DNA of 60,000 nt from Strigamia acuminata. Taxonomy: Eukaryota > Arthropoda > Chilopoda > Geophilomorpha > Linotaeniidae. The position numbers and the translations under genes were made by a program. Numbering within the stretch: the stretch's first letter is position 1; each line of letters opens with the position of its first letter. A model generated the notes under the pieces. The model was not told where the DNA came from, did no database searches, and worked only from the letters and a program-made list of their open reading frames with translations. Where the stretch lies: NCBI GenBank assembly GCA_949358305.1, contig OX442314.1, forward strand, positions 42,232,581 to 42,292,580, given 5' to 3'. This document shows, piece after piece, positions 1 to 9,116 of the stretch.

Positions 1-42
1 TTGACAATTTAAAATCAAGGACTCCATCTGCGATCTGAAAAT
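1..42 (-). pseudogene. hAT-like transposase fragment (window edge)
   Basis: The first bases read on the minus strand as a short peptide (MESLILNCQ) that nearly repeats the one at about 2,385-2,407, where it continues into a recognisable hAT segment. It is probably the same fossil family, cut by the window edge on one side and by other sequence on the other. Too short to say more. Confidence 0.35.
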
Positions 43-82
43 GTTGTTCTGCCTGGGAGTTTTTAGCTTTTTTTAAAAAAAA

Positions 83-914
83 TCAGATGGTATTATGGGT
101 AGGTGTTCGAAATTCAGAAGTAATGTTCTTTGTATTTGCATATCCCTGATCTGCATACAAACGGTACAAACTACCATCAGGCGAAATCATACAGCTACTT
201 AATTTTTCCGTAAGACAGGTGATTTGCAAAATAGCAGACTCATGTCTGCTTTCCTTGTACCCACTATCTAGGTGGGTAATCATCCCATTTGCCAGGGTTA
301 CACATTGAAATTTGATGCAGTGGCTACGTTTGTAGCCACTGAAATATGGCCTTTGGTTGCGTACTGGCCTGCAAATGGGTCTGCCCGTTCTATCTATAAA
401 CCCAACTACATTGGGGATACAATCACCTTGAGCTCCAATTGTCTTCAAATAAACAAAATTAAATATTAATCTTTTTACCGGTATATTTAATTGAAAATAC
501 ACACACCTGCATATAAGTTATGTAGTTTAACATTGCATAAAATATTCTGCAAAGTAACATTTCGCTTCTCTTAGACAGCTTGACAAGATCAAACCATCTT
601 GCAGGTGCTGATAAGCGACAGAGTAAAACACAGAGTGTTTCAATACCTACCAAGATAAACATAAATCAATTGTTGTTCGCACTTGAGAAATGATGCTCTT
701 CATGACTGAAAAAGTCATTAGAAATGCCCATAGCATTTCTTAATGTTATAAACTGAACTTTGGTAAAAATAAATTGCAACTTAAAGTCACGATCAGAAAA
801 TTCTGCGGTGGTGAAATTGGGTCGTATGCTGTACTTCTTTTTTGTGTCATCCAACTTGAATATTTCAAGATAATCAAAATGACTTTTTTGTTTATTTCTA
901 AAGTGCAAAGTCAC
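83..914 (-). pseudogene. PIF/Harbinger transposase (DDE_Tnp_4 / HARBI1-like), multi-exon remnant
   Basis: Three open blocks lie in transcription order on the minus strand. The first (914 to about 690) resembles the N-terminal helical part of invertebrate Harbinger-type transposases (DRDFKLQFIFTKVQF). The second (662 to about 520) carries GIETLCVLLCRLSAPARW, a helix-turn-helix-like segment of the family. The third (about 440 to 83) is the nuclease core, with the first catalytic Asp in GFIDRTGRPICRP, then GYKRSHCIKFQ and a second Asp in LYADQGYANTK. The blocks are in different frames and separated by short gaps, as expected for introns, but I did not fix the splice sites. The protein stops before the third catalytic acid, so it is 3' truncated. 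These enzymes excise DNA transposons; this copy is probably dead. A piece of the same gene recurs at 7,841-8,001. Confidence 0.7.
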
Positions 915-1156
915 AGTTTAAATGTAGTAATAATGTACTGATGTAATGTTCATCGCGAATAAAATAGTTTACACATCTCATCTTTTTTTTATTTAATTAA
1001 CTTCAAATACATTCGGAAAAGAAGTAAAGAATGTAAACGATTGCACTTTTTTAACTACAAGTATAATGTATTTTTTAGGCAAAATTAAATTGAGATCAAA
1101 ACAATAGGTTATTTGTGATTCTTTAAGAAGCTTAAACACATTATGGCTATTCTTTT

Positions 1157-1480
1157 CCAATGAAAGTAAAATAGCTACCAGACTTGAGTGTGACTGATAA
1201 TATGTCAGTTAGTTGGTAATAACTTCCATCAAAGCATTCCACAATTGAGTCATCTCTACCTTTTCTTTTTCTAGATTTAGAAGTAAATTGTACAGTTTTT
1301 ATAATATCATTTCTAAAATCAATAACATTTGTAACTTCTTCATGACAAAACTTTTAAAATAGATGTATACTTATTGTCTGACATATAATTATAACGTATT
1401 TTTCTGATTACAGTAACAGCTCCAGTTTTACATGAATTTAAACATTTTTGATATTGAAACAAACTAGAAAAAATTAACTG
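1157..1480 (-). pseudogene. CACTA/EnSpm-like transposase 3' part (copy 1)
   Basis: This stretch is about 90% identical by eye to 10,143-10,490, where it continues the frame of a larger CACTA-like remnant. The minus-strand peptide contains CKTGAVTVIRKIRYNYMSDN and, in another frame, a basic tail (SKSRKRKGRDDS). I assign it through its partner copy, where a WTSCFLFESFN-type motif precedes it, as in the domain following the tnp2-type transposase core. It is frame-broken and isolated from its core, so it is inactive. The family assignment is inference from context. Confidence 0.42.
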
Positions 1481-1589
1481 AAAAAATGTTAATTTGATCA
1501 CAAATGGGTTTAAGAAATAAATTAAAGTTTGGTTGCTCAACTCGATACGGATTGGTTGAATGACCCGTCACGTCTATAGTTCGTGACAT

Positions 1590-1841
1590 CTATTTTGGGT
1601 ATATGAACCCCCGGGTATTGTTGAATAAATCATTAATTCTACGTCTGCCAGTCATGACATTTCCAATTGATTTTCCACAGTCTTTGCATTTGAATAATGT
1701 TTCACCAATCCAACTCTTAGATTTGGTTGTTTTATTATATATAAGTATACCATCATCCGTATTGTTTGTATCAGCACAGCCTTGACAAACCCGTGTAGAA
1801 ACAATTCGCTGGAAATGTTTTTCGTATATGTTTACAATCAT
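1590..1841 (-). CDS. Unrecognised 83-aa ORF with two CxxC pairs
   Basis: I do not recognise this open frame. It has CQGC near residue 19 and CKDCG near residue 53, a spacing compatible with a zinc ribbon, followed by a basic patch (TGRRR). It sits between a CACTA-like fragment and a hAT fragment, so it is more likely a transposon exon than a host gene. No start context or splice site supports it. Confidence 0.25.
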   Translation of the reverse strand: MIVNIYEKHFQRIVSTRVCQGCADTNNTDDGILIYNKTTKSKSWIGETLFKCKDCGKSIGNVMTGRRRINDLFNNTRGFIYPK

Positions 1842-2235
1842 ACGGTATCACCGTCTGAGCCGAAGCAATCAATAATCTTTTCAGGGATGTTTAATTTGAC
1901 GTGCGGTTCGTAGCCATCTTGGATGGCAACTTATTGGACACCTTTCCCGATTGTCGGATACTTCTAATCTTTTTTGAGCGAATTGACTCCATCTTTTCCA
2001 TCCATCATTCATTACATTTTACTTTAAAAACATGATGCCCAAATTCTTTTTTAATAACTAATATGTTTTTACAAAGTAGGCATTTTCAGCCGAGTTGGTT
2101 TCAACTTTTAAAATATGGCTTAATTAAAAAAAATGTTTTGAATAGGTTTTGGACTATTTTGCTTTAAGCTGTGTTAAAAGTGTGTGGATTAAATATAGAG
2201 TGCAACCACCTTTAGCATAAAAAATATCAAAATCA
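1842..2235. other. No gene seen
   Basis: AT-rich sequence without a convincing reading frame, inverted repeat or tandem repeat. Confidence 0.5.
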
Positions 2236-2407
2236 TATTCGTCTAAGCAGTGCCAAATCCATGATTACATTAGTCCCAGTATCGGTGGTAGCAGCAACAA
2301 CACTGATTTGTCCAACATTCCACAACTTAGGCATTTCGTCTAAAGCATTCTGTAGATTCTCCCCAGTATGATTTTCTGGTTAATGTTGACAATTTAAAAT
2401 CAATGAC
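2236..2407 (-). pseudogene. hAT transposase fragment (copy 1)
   Basis: Minus-strand reading gives a block typical of hAT transposases just before the second catalytic region: NCQH, HTGENLQNALDE, then ISVVAATTDTGTNV. A stop follows NCQH, and the frame is lost after MDLALLRRI. The same segment occurs at 7,078-7,190 with TTDTGANVVK and a longer continuation (RIPCFGHVVKLQ). It is a fossil and abuts the DIRS-like gag fragment at about 2,409. Confidence 0.5.
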
Positions 2408-2408
2408 T

Positions 2409-2819
2409 TCATCCGCCATTGTGGTCCATCCATCGTCGCCTATTTACATGTACGTTGGTTGAACTAACTAGGGTGATGGCGTCGATGATAAGCTTGATTA
2501 ATTTCTTTTTGTCGAAAAACGCGATATCTCGTAATGTGTTCGTCATTGGAACCACAGAACGCAAAAGATCCTTTTGCAGTTTCACAGAGGCTTTATCTTT
2601 AGCCTTAAAGAAGGGTTTTAGTTGCGTGAACACCTTTTCCTCTACTTTGGGGGGGGGGGGGGGGTCCAAATACTTAAGGTTCTCCGGAATCGTGCAACGT
2701 TTCAGAACTTTCTCCCTATGTTCGTAGGTGGGTAGGAAGAGCGACTTGTTAACCAGTCTTTCCAGGGCTGCTGGGGCAGCTTCACGAAATATGTGACGTG
2801 ACCCGGATGGTAGCGCCAT
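2409..2819 (-). pseudogene. DIRS-like retroelement gag-type fragment
   Basis: The 136-aa frame contains RCTIPENLKYL, VFTQLKPFFKAKDKASVKLQ, LRSVVPM and a distal VNRRRW. This pattern resembles the 'RPENC..L..P.VN.EIW' region of gag-like proteins of DIRS/tyrosine-recombinase retroelements; the assignment is from memory of the family layout. A run of about 16 G at 2,649-2,664 encodes the Pro string. The upstream part of the gene probably continues at 3,408-3,482 (a frame beginning MEVEKVEKGFKVNF), with the hAT-type MITE at 2,879-3,399 inserted between. No reverse transcriptase or recombinase is nearby, so it is a fragment. Confidence 0.4.
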
Positions 2820-2878
2820 CTCCTGGGATTCTGGAGATTACTGAGAACGAATACACAAATTAATGCAACTTCAGTCGC

Positions 2879-3399
2879 TAGGCCTGTGCGATATTGGATT
2901 GTTGCGAATGCGATTGCGATATTGGATTGTTGCGATTATATCGCGATATATCGCATTCGCGATATAATCGCGATATAATCGCAATAATCGCAATGATCGC
3001 AATATCGCAACATATCGCAATTTATTGCAATCGCAATGTATCGCAATCGCAATGTATCGCAATTTATTGAATTTACTTAATGTAATGCCAACCAAGCAAC
3101 CATCTTGTTCTTCTAAGCACTATCAAATTTCATCACCTGTTGATGTTGAGCAACAAAATCCATCCATATGTGCGGTTTGAAGTTGGTAGGGCGCTTAAAT
3201 TTGATCAACAATCCACGTCCACACTCCTTCTATATGCGATTTAAGTTAAATCGCAATAATTGCAGTAATCGCAATAATCGCAATATCGCAATAATCGCGT
3301 ATGCGATATATCTCAAACGACAGCTAGCGACTTAACTAGTTGCGATATTCGCCAAAAAAAAAATCGCATTGCGATTAATCGCAAATTCGCACAGGCCTA
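2879..3399. mobile_element. hAT-type MITE built of TATCGC motifs
   Basis: The ends are inverted: taggcctgtgcga at the left and its complement tcgcacaggccta at the right. The flanks are tcagtcgc (2,871-2,878) and ccagtcgc (3,400-3,407), an 8-bp target-site duplication with one mismatch, as hAT elements make. The interior is largely permutations of gcgatat/atcgcaat and can fold on itself. It has no coding capacity. Confidence 0.75.
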
Positions 3400-3407
3400 C
3401 CAGTCGC

Positions 3408-4080
3408 CACTGATCGACAGTCAGCATGTCCTCCCGTTCAAAGTTCACTTTAAAACCTTTCTCGACTTTTTCGACCTCCATTGTTTTGTGGATCCTACTC
3501 CCACCTTACGAAGAAATTGGAAGCGATCAACGTTCCAGCATATGACTTCTCAACAACAATTAAAACGTTCGCAAGTCACGTCATCAAAGTCATGCAAAGT
3601 CTTACAATCAAAAACGCGAGTTTGTTAGTGTGTATTGTGCGAAGATGAGAAGTTTTTTTTAGATTCGCAAAGTCGGCTGCGCCATGTGAGACGAATGAAA
3701 GGAGAATGATGTGTTAGGTTTAACAAAAATCAATCGAACGAGTATTTTATTCAAATTTTAAAAAAGATTGGAAAGGTCTGCTACGGGGTTGCCCGAGTAG
3801 TCCACATGCGAGAGCCGAGAGGTCAGCTGTGAAGTCGAATGTGGTCACGAAGGGTTACATCCATCATCTTTTTTGCAAAAACAGAATGTCTTCAGTTCTG
3901 AGTGTTTGGCTAGGTAAATTTTTTTGTCCTTTTCTTTAGTAATTACGGGTTCATGGGCCATGCCGGTTCTACGGTGGACCTATAAGGTGGCCGGCAAGAG
4001 AGACTCCTCGGTATATTTATAATAATTTTTTAAATATGTATAAAACCCTTTTCTGTTGTCGCGAAGACCGACCATCAGAT
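3408..4080. other. Mostly unassigned; short minus frame at the left edge
   Basis: Bases 3,408-3,482 contain a minus-strand frame starting with ATG that may be the start of the DIRS-like gag fragment, separated from it by the MITE. The rest (3,483-4,080) shows no gene and no clear repeat. Confidence 0.35.
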
Positions 4081-4083
4081 TCA

Positions 4084-4195
4084 GATTAAAATTCTGTCCA
4101 CCACCCCGACCCCAATTAAAATTCTGTCAACCACCCCGAACCCGATTAAAATTCTGTTCACCACCCTGACCACGACCCCAAACACGACCCCGATG
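4084..4195. repeat. Short tandem repeat, ~27-30 bp units
   Basis: Three to four degenerate units of the type attaaaattctgtc / accaccccga occur in a row. They make the adjoining transposase frame end in repeated GVVDRILI peptides, which are an artefact of the repeat and not part of the enzyme. Confidence 0.6.
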
Positions 4196-4548
4196 CTTGT
4201 AGAAAACTTTTTAAAGTGGTCTAGATATTTCTTAGGTAGAAAGCCATCTAACACAAATGGTGCAATGAAAAGAAAGGTTTGAAACTCACTAGCTTTCCAA
4301 TGCACAATTTGTGAAAGCGATCTAACAGTTCTAGGAAGTTCATGAGTAACTGTTGCTGCGGCTAATATATCATCAATTTGTTTGGTTTGATATCCTAAAT
4401 AGTATGGCTCTTTACGATTTTTAATATCTAACCAGTTGTTTATAAAATATTTTGTAACTCCAAGGCTTACGTTGTGCATATAATCGATTGGACACCCCTT
4501 AATAATATCAAAATGTTTTATCTGTAGCAAGGCAGAAGCTTTTAACAC
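4196..4548 (-). pseudogene. CACTA/EnSpm-like transposase core fragment (copy 1)
   Basis: The peptide carries a signature seen in animal tnp2-type transposases: GCPIDYMHNVSLGVTKYFIN, then YYLGYQTKQIDDIL, LPRTVRSLSQIVHWKASE and VLDGFLPKKYLDHF. The 'pDYMHn.l.GV.k.ll..W' and 'lPR..rsl....hWKAsE' blocks make the family call reasonable. It lacks both ends; the 3' side runs into a tandem repeat. A second copy lies at 14,467-14,606 plus 13,670-13,705, interrupted by a MITE. Confidence 0.65.
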
Positions 4549-4915
4549 ACCTTAAGGATTTGCATTACTACTTTTTTATCCTCTACTTAAAAATTTGCTG
4601 GTTCTCTGTTAAAATTGCATTTGAGAATGGTCTCATCAATTGTTCTCGTAATGGGTAACATTCATCCTCATATAAACAGAATCCTCTACGTCGTGAATCT
4701 TCTCTGCTGGAGTCATCACGTCTCGACTCCTCGTGTCGCCGGCTCCCTACGCCGGGGATCCTCGCAAGCGCGATGAGTTAGTTTTCCAATAGAACACGTA
4801 TATGTGGGGAGCCACTTTGGGATTACGCCTAACTCAATCTGAAATAGTTCCTTCGTTTCTGGAGGGAATAATGGCTCGAACATAGTGTTCTGGCTCCTGA
4901 GGAAGTCCTGGGAAG
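4549..4915. other. No gene seen
   Basis: No convincing coding frame. The region precedes a set of imperfect coding repeats that starts at about 4,918. Confidence 0.4.
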
Positions 4916-4917
4916 TC

Positions 4918-5158
4918 CCTCCTGCTATCGCGAAAGGCAATGCTCCAACTGGGGACTTCATTCCTTCGCCAGGGAACTGTGGTTTTTAAACTTGCAATGC
5001 CCCTCCTGCTCACGCAAAAGGCACCGCCGTCTGCGGAAGGAATTTCGTCGCCCGCAAAAATAATTTCAGCAGTTGTAGGTCTCGTCACTGGAAATTCCTT
5101 CCTGCTACCGCGAAAGGCAGCGCCAGCTGCGGAAGGAAATTCGTCGCCTGCAAAGCGA
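4918..5158 (+). repeat. Three degenerate direct repeats encoding LLxxKAxPxAEGxSSPAK
   Basis: Units begin at about 4,918, 5,001 and 5,096 with cctcctgct(a/c)..cg(c)aaaaggca and end near tcgtcgcc(t/c)gcaaa. Units two and three translate to closely similar peptides at the N-terminal end of the following protease-like frame. Confidence 0.55.
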
Positions 5159-6272
5159 ATTGCACGTGCGACTGAGTTTAATGATAACCGATGTGTAGTT
5201 GCAAGGAAACAAGATAACACTCTGCGAATAAATGAGTTTTCAAATATTAAAATTGTAGAAACAATTGCTAACAATCTGCGGTCGGCGTATGTTCAGCTTA
5301 ATGCGCAAAACATTTCTCGCTTGGTTCGAGCATCTTTCCACCAAGGCAATGGTCCTAGATTCAATCGAGAATATATAAATTCACAGTGCGCTGCCATGGC
5401 GTTATCTGCAATTATTAAAGCTGAAATGATTTGACCTTCCCAATGGACTGAGGAAATCTACAATGATGTACTTTCAGCTGGAGATAATTTGTATGCAACG
5501 ATTCGCACGTCATTGCGAGATCAACCTGTTAGAATTCCAAACAATGGTTTCTTGAATGTTGACAACTTCGACGTGATCCGCGACGACATTTCAGCATTTG
5601 AAAATTCTTTTTGGATCGATTATGATGTTATTACCACCTTAATGGGTCGGCTGAATGACCGTGGGCAAACACTAATGCAAGCTCTGAATAAACCTTTTGC
5701 TGCGCATCATAGCTGTGGCATTCTGATCGCTAATTTGAAATGTTTAGCTGGACTTTGATGATAAGTACTACTTAGTCGATTCTCATTCGTGCGATGAAAG
5801 TGGCGCACCTGCAGCAGCAAATGGTCGAGCTTGCATAATAGAATGTGATATGCTTGCTGAATTTGATCGTGTCTGTAAAGAAACAGTAGGCAGAGAAGGA
5901 GATTTCTCACTGGATTTTATCAATGTTGTACGAAAATCTCAAACACAACAATCAGAATTTCCCGACCGAGATAACAACGTAGTCACTGTTGTCGTTCCTA
6001 ATAAATGTCGTGCGCGTGAATTACCCGAAATAAAAAGTATACCTCTTGAATGTCAATTACAGAAAGTGGAAAATGGAATTTCACATCCAGTTGCATTAAA
6101 ACCTAAACCTAAACCTAAACGTAAACAAAAAACACGTGGTGAAATGTTTCAGGGATCACGGGAAGAGGCTAGATTAGAAGCAAATTTGCGACGAAAAATC
6201 AATCGTGCCACAGGTGGTGAACAAGCTAAAGAAAGCAAAAGAAATAAAAACGATACAAAAAAGATTAAATAA
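4940..6272 (+). pseudogene. Tegument-protease-like (C76-type) ORF, disabled
   Basis: This is one protein broken into three pieces. From about 5,190 the frame reads VRASFHQGNGPRFNREYINS followed by QCAAMAL, the candidate nucleophile Cys block of peptidase C76/tegument-protease-like domains found in some invertebrate mobile elements. After a nonsense TGA at 5,432-5,434 the same frame continues to 5,758. A frameshift at about 5,753 moves it to the next frame, which carries YYLVDSHSCDESG, the expected Asp/His pair. The C-terminal part is lysine-rich (KPKPKPKRKQKTRG). The fold is known from viral deubiquitinating proteases; in transposons its role is not settled. With two lesions it is a pseudogene. 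No partner helicase or polymerase is visible nearby. The start at 4,940 is only the first ATG of the open frame. Confidence 0.5.
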
Positions 6273-6859
6273 CACTATTGAAATGGATAAAATTAAAATT
6301 AGACACAAGTGCGAGACTTATCCCGTAAAAACAATCCCTAACTAGCGTTAAGCTTCAGGAACTAAATTTACAAAAAAACGAAAAATGCTGAGTGCCAGGC
6401 ACAAATACGTTAGGCGTGTTGCGGTCCAACAACACGGTACAACAAGAACGGCGAGAAGGCGCAAGCTCGGTCTCGCTTCCAATCGCCCAAGGTCGTATAG
6501 TGGCTTGTGTACAGAAACTGTGCTCGAAACTCACAATTTTGGCCCAAATTGCATTGTTGCAGAAGATAAAAGCTGAAGTAATCCATTGTTGTCGGATCCA
6601 AGGCAATATAGTGTCATCTGCCAGCCCGGGAAAATGTGTTTTCTACTCAAAACACATTGAATTGCAATTGAAATGAGGAAAAAAACGGGAGTTAAAACAA
6701 AACAACTTCTTTAATCAAAGATTAAGTAATAACTGGAGCAAAATAGAGTCAAATCATTGGCTCCCAAAGGAGTCACGCATGCGCAGACACGTCTGCCAAA
6801 GTCACAAGAAAATGCATTGGTTAGCATTGGATATACTGTATATATACAACATATTTATT
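6273..6859. other. No gene supported
   Basis: Several 60-90 codon frames overlap on both strands at 6,355-6,676, but none has a recognisable motif and they contradict one another. No repeats stand out. Confidence 0.4.
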
Positions 6860-7077
6860 CTAACCGTAATTTCGAGTACATTGGGGCAAATACGATAGGT
6901 TATGGAAAGTTTCGACTGCCTTTTCTGGCAATATCCTAATAATGGTGTTGTTTTCAATAGATGGTGGAGCATATACATATATTTTACATTCATATGGCAG
7001 ATCATCACTTAAATTTCGTCTAAAATGTTTCCTGTTGAAACTTGCACCATCGGTTACAACAGCTGTAACTTTACAAC
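6860..7077 (-). pseudogene. P-element/THAP9-like transposase fragment
   Basis: The minus frame contains AVVTDGASFNRKHFRR and, 15 residues later, KIYVYAPPSIENN. The first matches the 'VVTDGAs.NRk.f' block of P-type transposases. The second could be a decayed version of the 'iyffsD.PHLIKT' block that follows. It directly abuts a hAT fragment, so the junction is a fossil rearrangement. Assignment is tentative. Confidence 0.35.
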
Positions 7078-7840
7078 ATGACCAAAGCATGGAATTCGAC
7101 TAAGCAGTGCCAAATCCATGACCTTGACCACATTAGCCCCAGTATCGGTGGTAGCAGCAACAGCACTGATTTGTCTGACGTCCCACAACTTAAAGGTCAT
7201 GGGAAGAGAAAAATAAAAATTGAGGAGAAGATTATTTGTGTCATTATTAAACCAAATCCATTGTTTATACGTGTTCAATTGTTTCGAGATTGTTATATCG
7301 TTCGTTTAAACGTTGGAAAATTCTCAAATGTCCTCCATTTTTAGTTTTCGAAAGTTTCCAAAAGTTGCCGTTGGTGGCGCTTTTTATGACGTCATCGACG
7401 ACAAACAAGCAGCTTTTTAGCATGGGCTTGGCTTCATTTAAGAGCTACGAAAATTTATTATTAGTTCTTTTGAACCTATACACATGCACCAAATAGCAAA
7501 TTGGAATATTTACTGAATATTAAAATCCCAATAACCTAACAGCATTGTCAAATTTGGAAAAAAAATTTTTTAGCTCTTAAATGAAGCCAAGCCCATGCTA
7601 AAAAGCCGCTTGTTTGTCGTCGATGACGTCATAAAAAGCGCCACCAACGGCAACTTTTGGAAACTTTCGAAAACTAAAAATGGAGGACATTTGAGAATTT
7701 TCCAACGTTTAAACGAACGATATAACAATCTCGAAACAATTGAACACGTATAAACAATGGATTTGGTCTAATAATGACACAAATAATCTTCTCCTCAATT
7801 TTTATTTTTCTCTTCCCATGACCTTTAAGCATTTCGTGGT
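7078..7840 (-). pseudogene. hAT transposase fragment (copy 2), split by a TTAA MITE
   Basis: The two coding stretches (7,078-7,190 and 7,825-7,840) match 2,236-2,340. The peptide includes ISAVAATTDTGANVVKVMDL and RIPCFGHVVKLQ, the Asp and His-containing blocks expected in the hAT nuclease core. Removing the 631-bp insert and one TTAA gives a sequence that matches copy 1 through KLW. It is short and inactive. Confidence 0.5.
7194..7824. mobile_element. Palindromic MITE at a TTAA target (piggyBac-type)
   Basis: The arms (about 300 bp each) are almost perfect inverted copies beginning aggtcatgggaagaga and ending in its complement. TTAA lies at 7,190-7,193 and 7,825-7,828. Copy 1 of the interrupted hAT fragment at 2,236-2,340 serves as the empty-site comparison. 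TTAA duplication is characteristic of piggyBac. No coding sequence. Confidence 0.75.
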
Positions 7841-8001
7841 GGGTAATCAACCCATTTGCCAGGGTTACACATTGAAATTTGATGCAGTGGCTACGTTTGT
7901 AACCACTGAAATATGGCTTTTGGTTGCGTATTGGCCTGCAAATGTGTCTGCCCGTACTATCTATAAACCCAACTACATTGGGGATGCAATCACCTTGAGC
8001 A
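7841..8001 (-). pseudogene. PIF/Harbinger transposase fragment (copy 2)
   Basis: This is about 95% identical by eye to 280-440. It covers only the region around the first catalytic Asp and the following basic strand (minus-strand reading). It joins directly to a hAT fragment at the left and an LTR-like fragment at the right, and is non-functional. Confidence 0.65.
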
Positions 8002-8002
8002 C

Positions 8003-8110
8003 CAGGCCGCGCACAAGAGACACGGGTGGTGCAAGAGCTGTACTAAGTGCCCTGTGTTGCAGGCAAGTGATCAGCCTGCGTGGGCAGCTGGTCCCAGTTT
8101 CAATGTCTGT
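8003..8110 (-). repeat. LTR-like terminal fragment
   Basis: The pattern (caggccgcgca...gtgttgcag...gcagctggtc) parallels the start of the LTR at 52,021-52,114 in the same orientation, at perhaps 60-65% identity. It is probably a decayed LTR end. Confidence 0.35.
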
Positions 8111-8214
8111 ACCACTTTAATTGGCTTTGGAAATTCTCCTATCTTTGATAACATGCCTTGTCGTGCTGATCATAAGAGGTAAATATGGTACGGCGACTAT
8201 TCATAGCGCGACTA

Positions 8215-8470
8215 TTCACCGCGCGACCATTCATCGGCGCTAAGTCATCGCGCGACCAAGTCATCGCGCGGCCAAGTCATCGCGCGGCCAAGTCATCGCG
8301 CGGCCAAGTCATCGCGCGGCCAAGTCATCGCGCGGCCAACTCATCGCGCGGCCAACTCATCGCGCGGCCAACTCATCGCGCGGCCAACTCATCGCGCGGC
8401 CAACTCATCGCGCGGCCAACTCATCGCGCGGCCAACTCATCGCGCGGCCAACTCATCGCGTGAAAAGTAA
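8215..8470. repeat. Tandem array, 16-bp unit, about 15 copies
   Basis: Contiguous copies of tcatcgcgcggccaa(g/c). Units ending aag come first and units ending aac later, which suggests block expansion from two variants. Inverted, more diverged units lie at 9,690-9,860. Confidence 0.9.
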
Positions 8471-8516
8471 TCGCGCGACCAACTCATCATGGCGACAATT
8501 GGACGGTTGTCAAGTA

Positions 8517-8875
8517 CCGTATATCTGTAAATAGCGCACCCGTGCGCTATTTGCAAAAAAATATTTTGACCCGCGTGGTATTAGAGGCCCGCGGGCTATT
8601 TCCACCCAGCATCGGCCGACTGGCCGATGGTGGGTTTTTTGAACGTATTGGCAACGAAAAACACTAAAAAAGTGTGACAATTGAAACGATTTCCACACGT
8701 TTCGGTAATTTTTTGCCGAAACGTATGAAAAACGTGACATTTGTCATCCTTTTTTGGCACATTTTGGGCTTCCAATTGTGTGCCCGCGCGCAATTCAAGG
8801 CCCGCGTGTTATTGGCCAAAATATAATTTGCCCCGCGCGCAATTTGAGGTCCGCGGGCTAACCGCAGATATACGG
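8517..8875. mobile_element. TA-target MITE (ccgtatatctg termini)
   Basis: Inverted termini ccgtatatctg / cagatatacgg are flanked by TA at 8,515-8,516 and 8,876-8,877. The inverted partner sequence at about 9,537-9,571 shows the uninterrupted site (caagtaatcg). The inner arms contain gcgcgc-rich complementary stretches. Mariner-like by target; no ORF. Confidence 0.75.
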
Positions 8876-8961
8876 TAATCGCTTGCTCATCGCGTAATTC
8901 ATCGCGTAATTCTGTTGTGTATTTAATCAATGTTCCATCCAAACATAAATATTGTCGGGAA

Positions 8962-9116
8962 CAGTGCTGGACTGGGCCGGCGGGCTACCGGGAGTTTCCC
9001 GGTGGCTCGTGGCTGCTGTGGCCTGTCGCGGCCTGCTGTAGCCTGTCCCGACTTCATTAATTGTGGCCCGGACACCCAGATTTCCCGGTAATAAATTTAT
9101 TCCCAGTCCAGCCCTG
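8962..9116. mobile_element. 155-bp hAT-type MITE
   Basis: It starts cagtgctggactggg and ends cccagtccagccctg. It has a perfect 8-bp duplication gtcgggaa at 8,954-8,961 and 9,117-9,124. Confidence 0.88.

Noticed and set aside
3776-3850. tRNA-like stretch
   Set aside because: No cloverleaf pairing that I can draw; no T-loop GTTCGA block in place.
6355-6676. Four overlapping 60-94 codon frames
   Set aside because: Mutually contradictory, no motifs or splice support.
8215-8470. CRISPR-like repeat array
   Set aside because: Units are contiguous 16-mers without spacers, in a eukaryotic transposon terminus.
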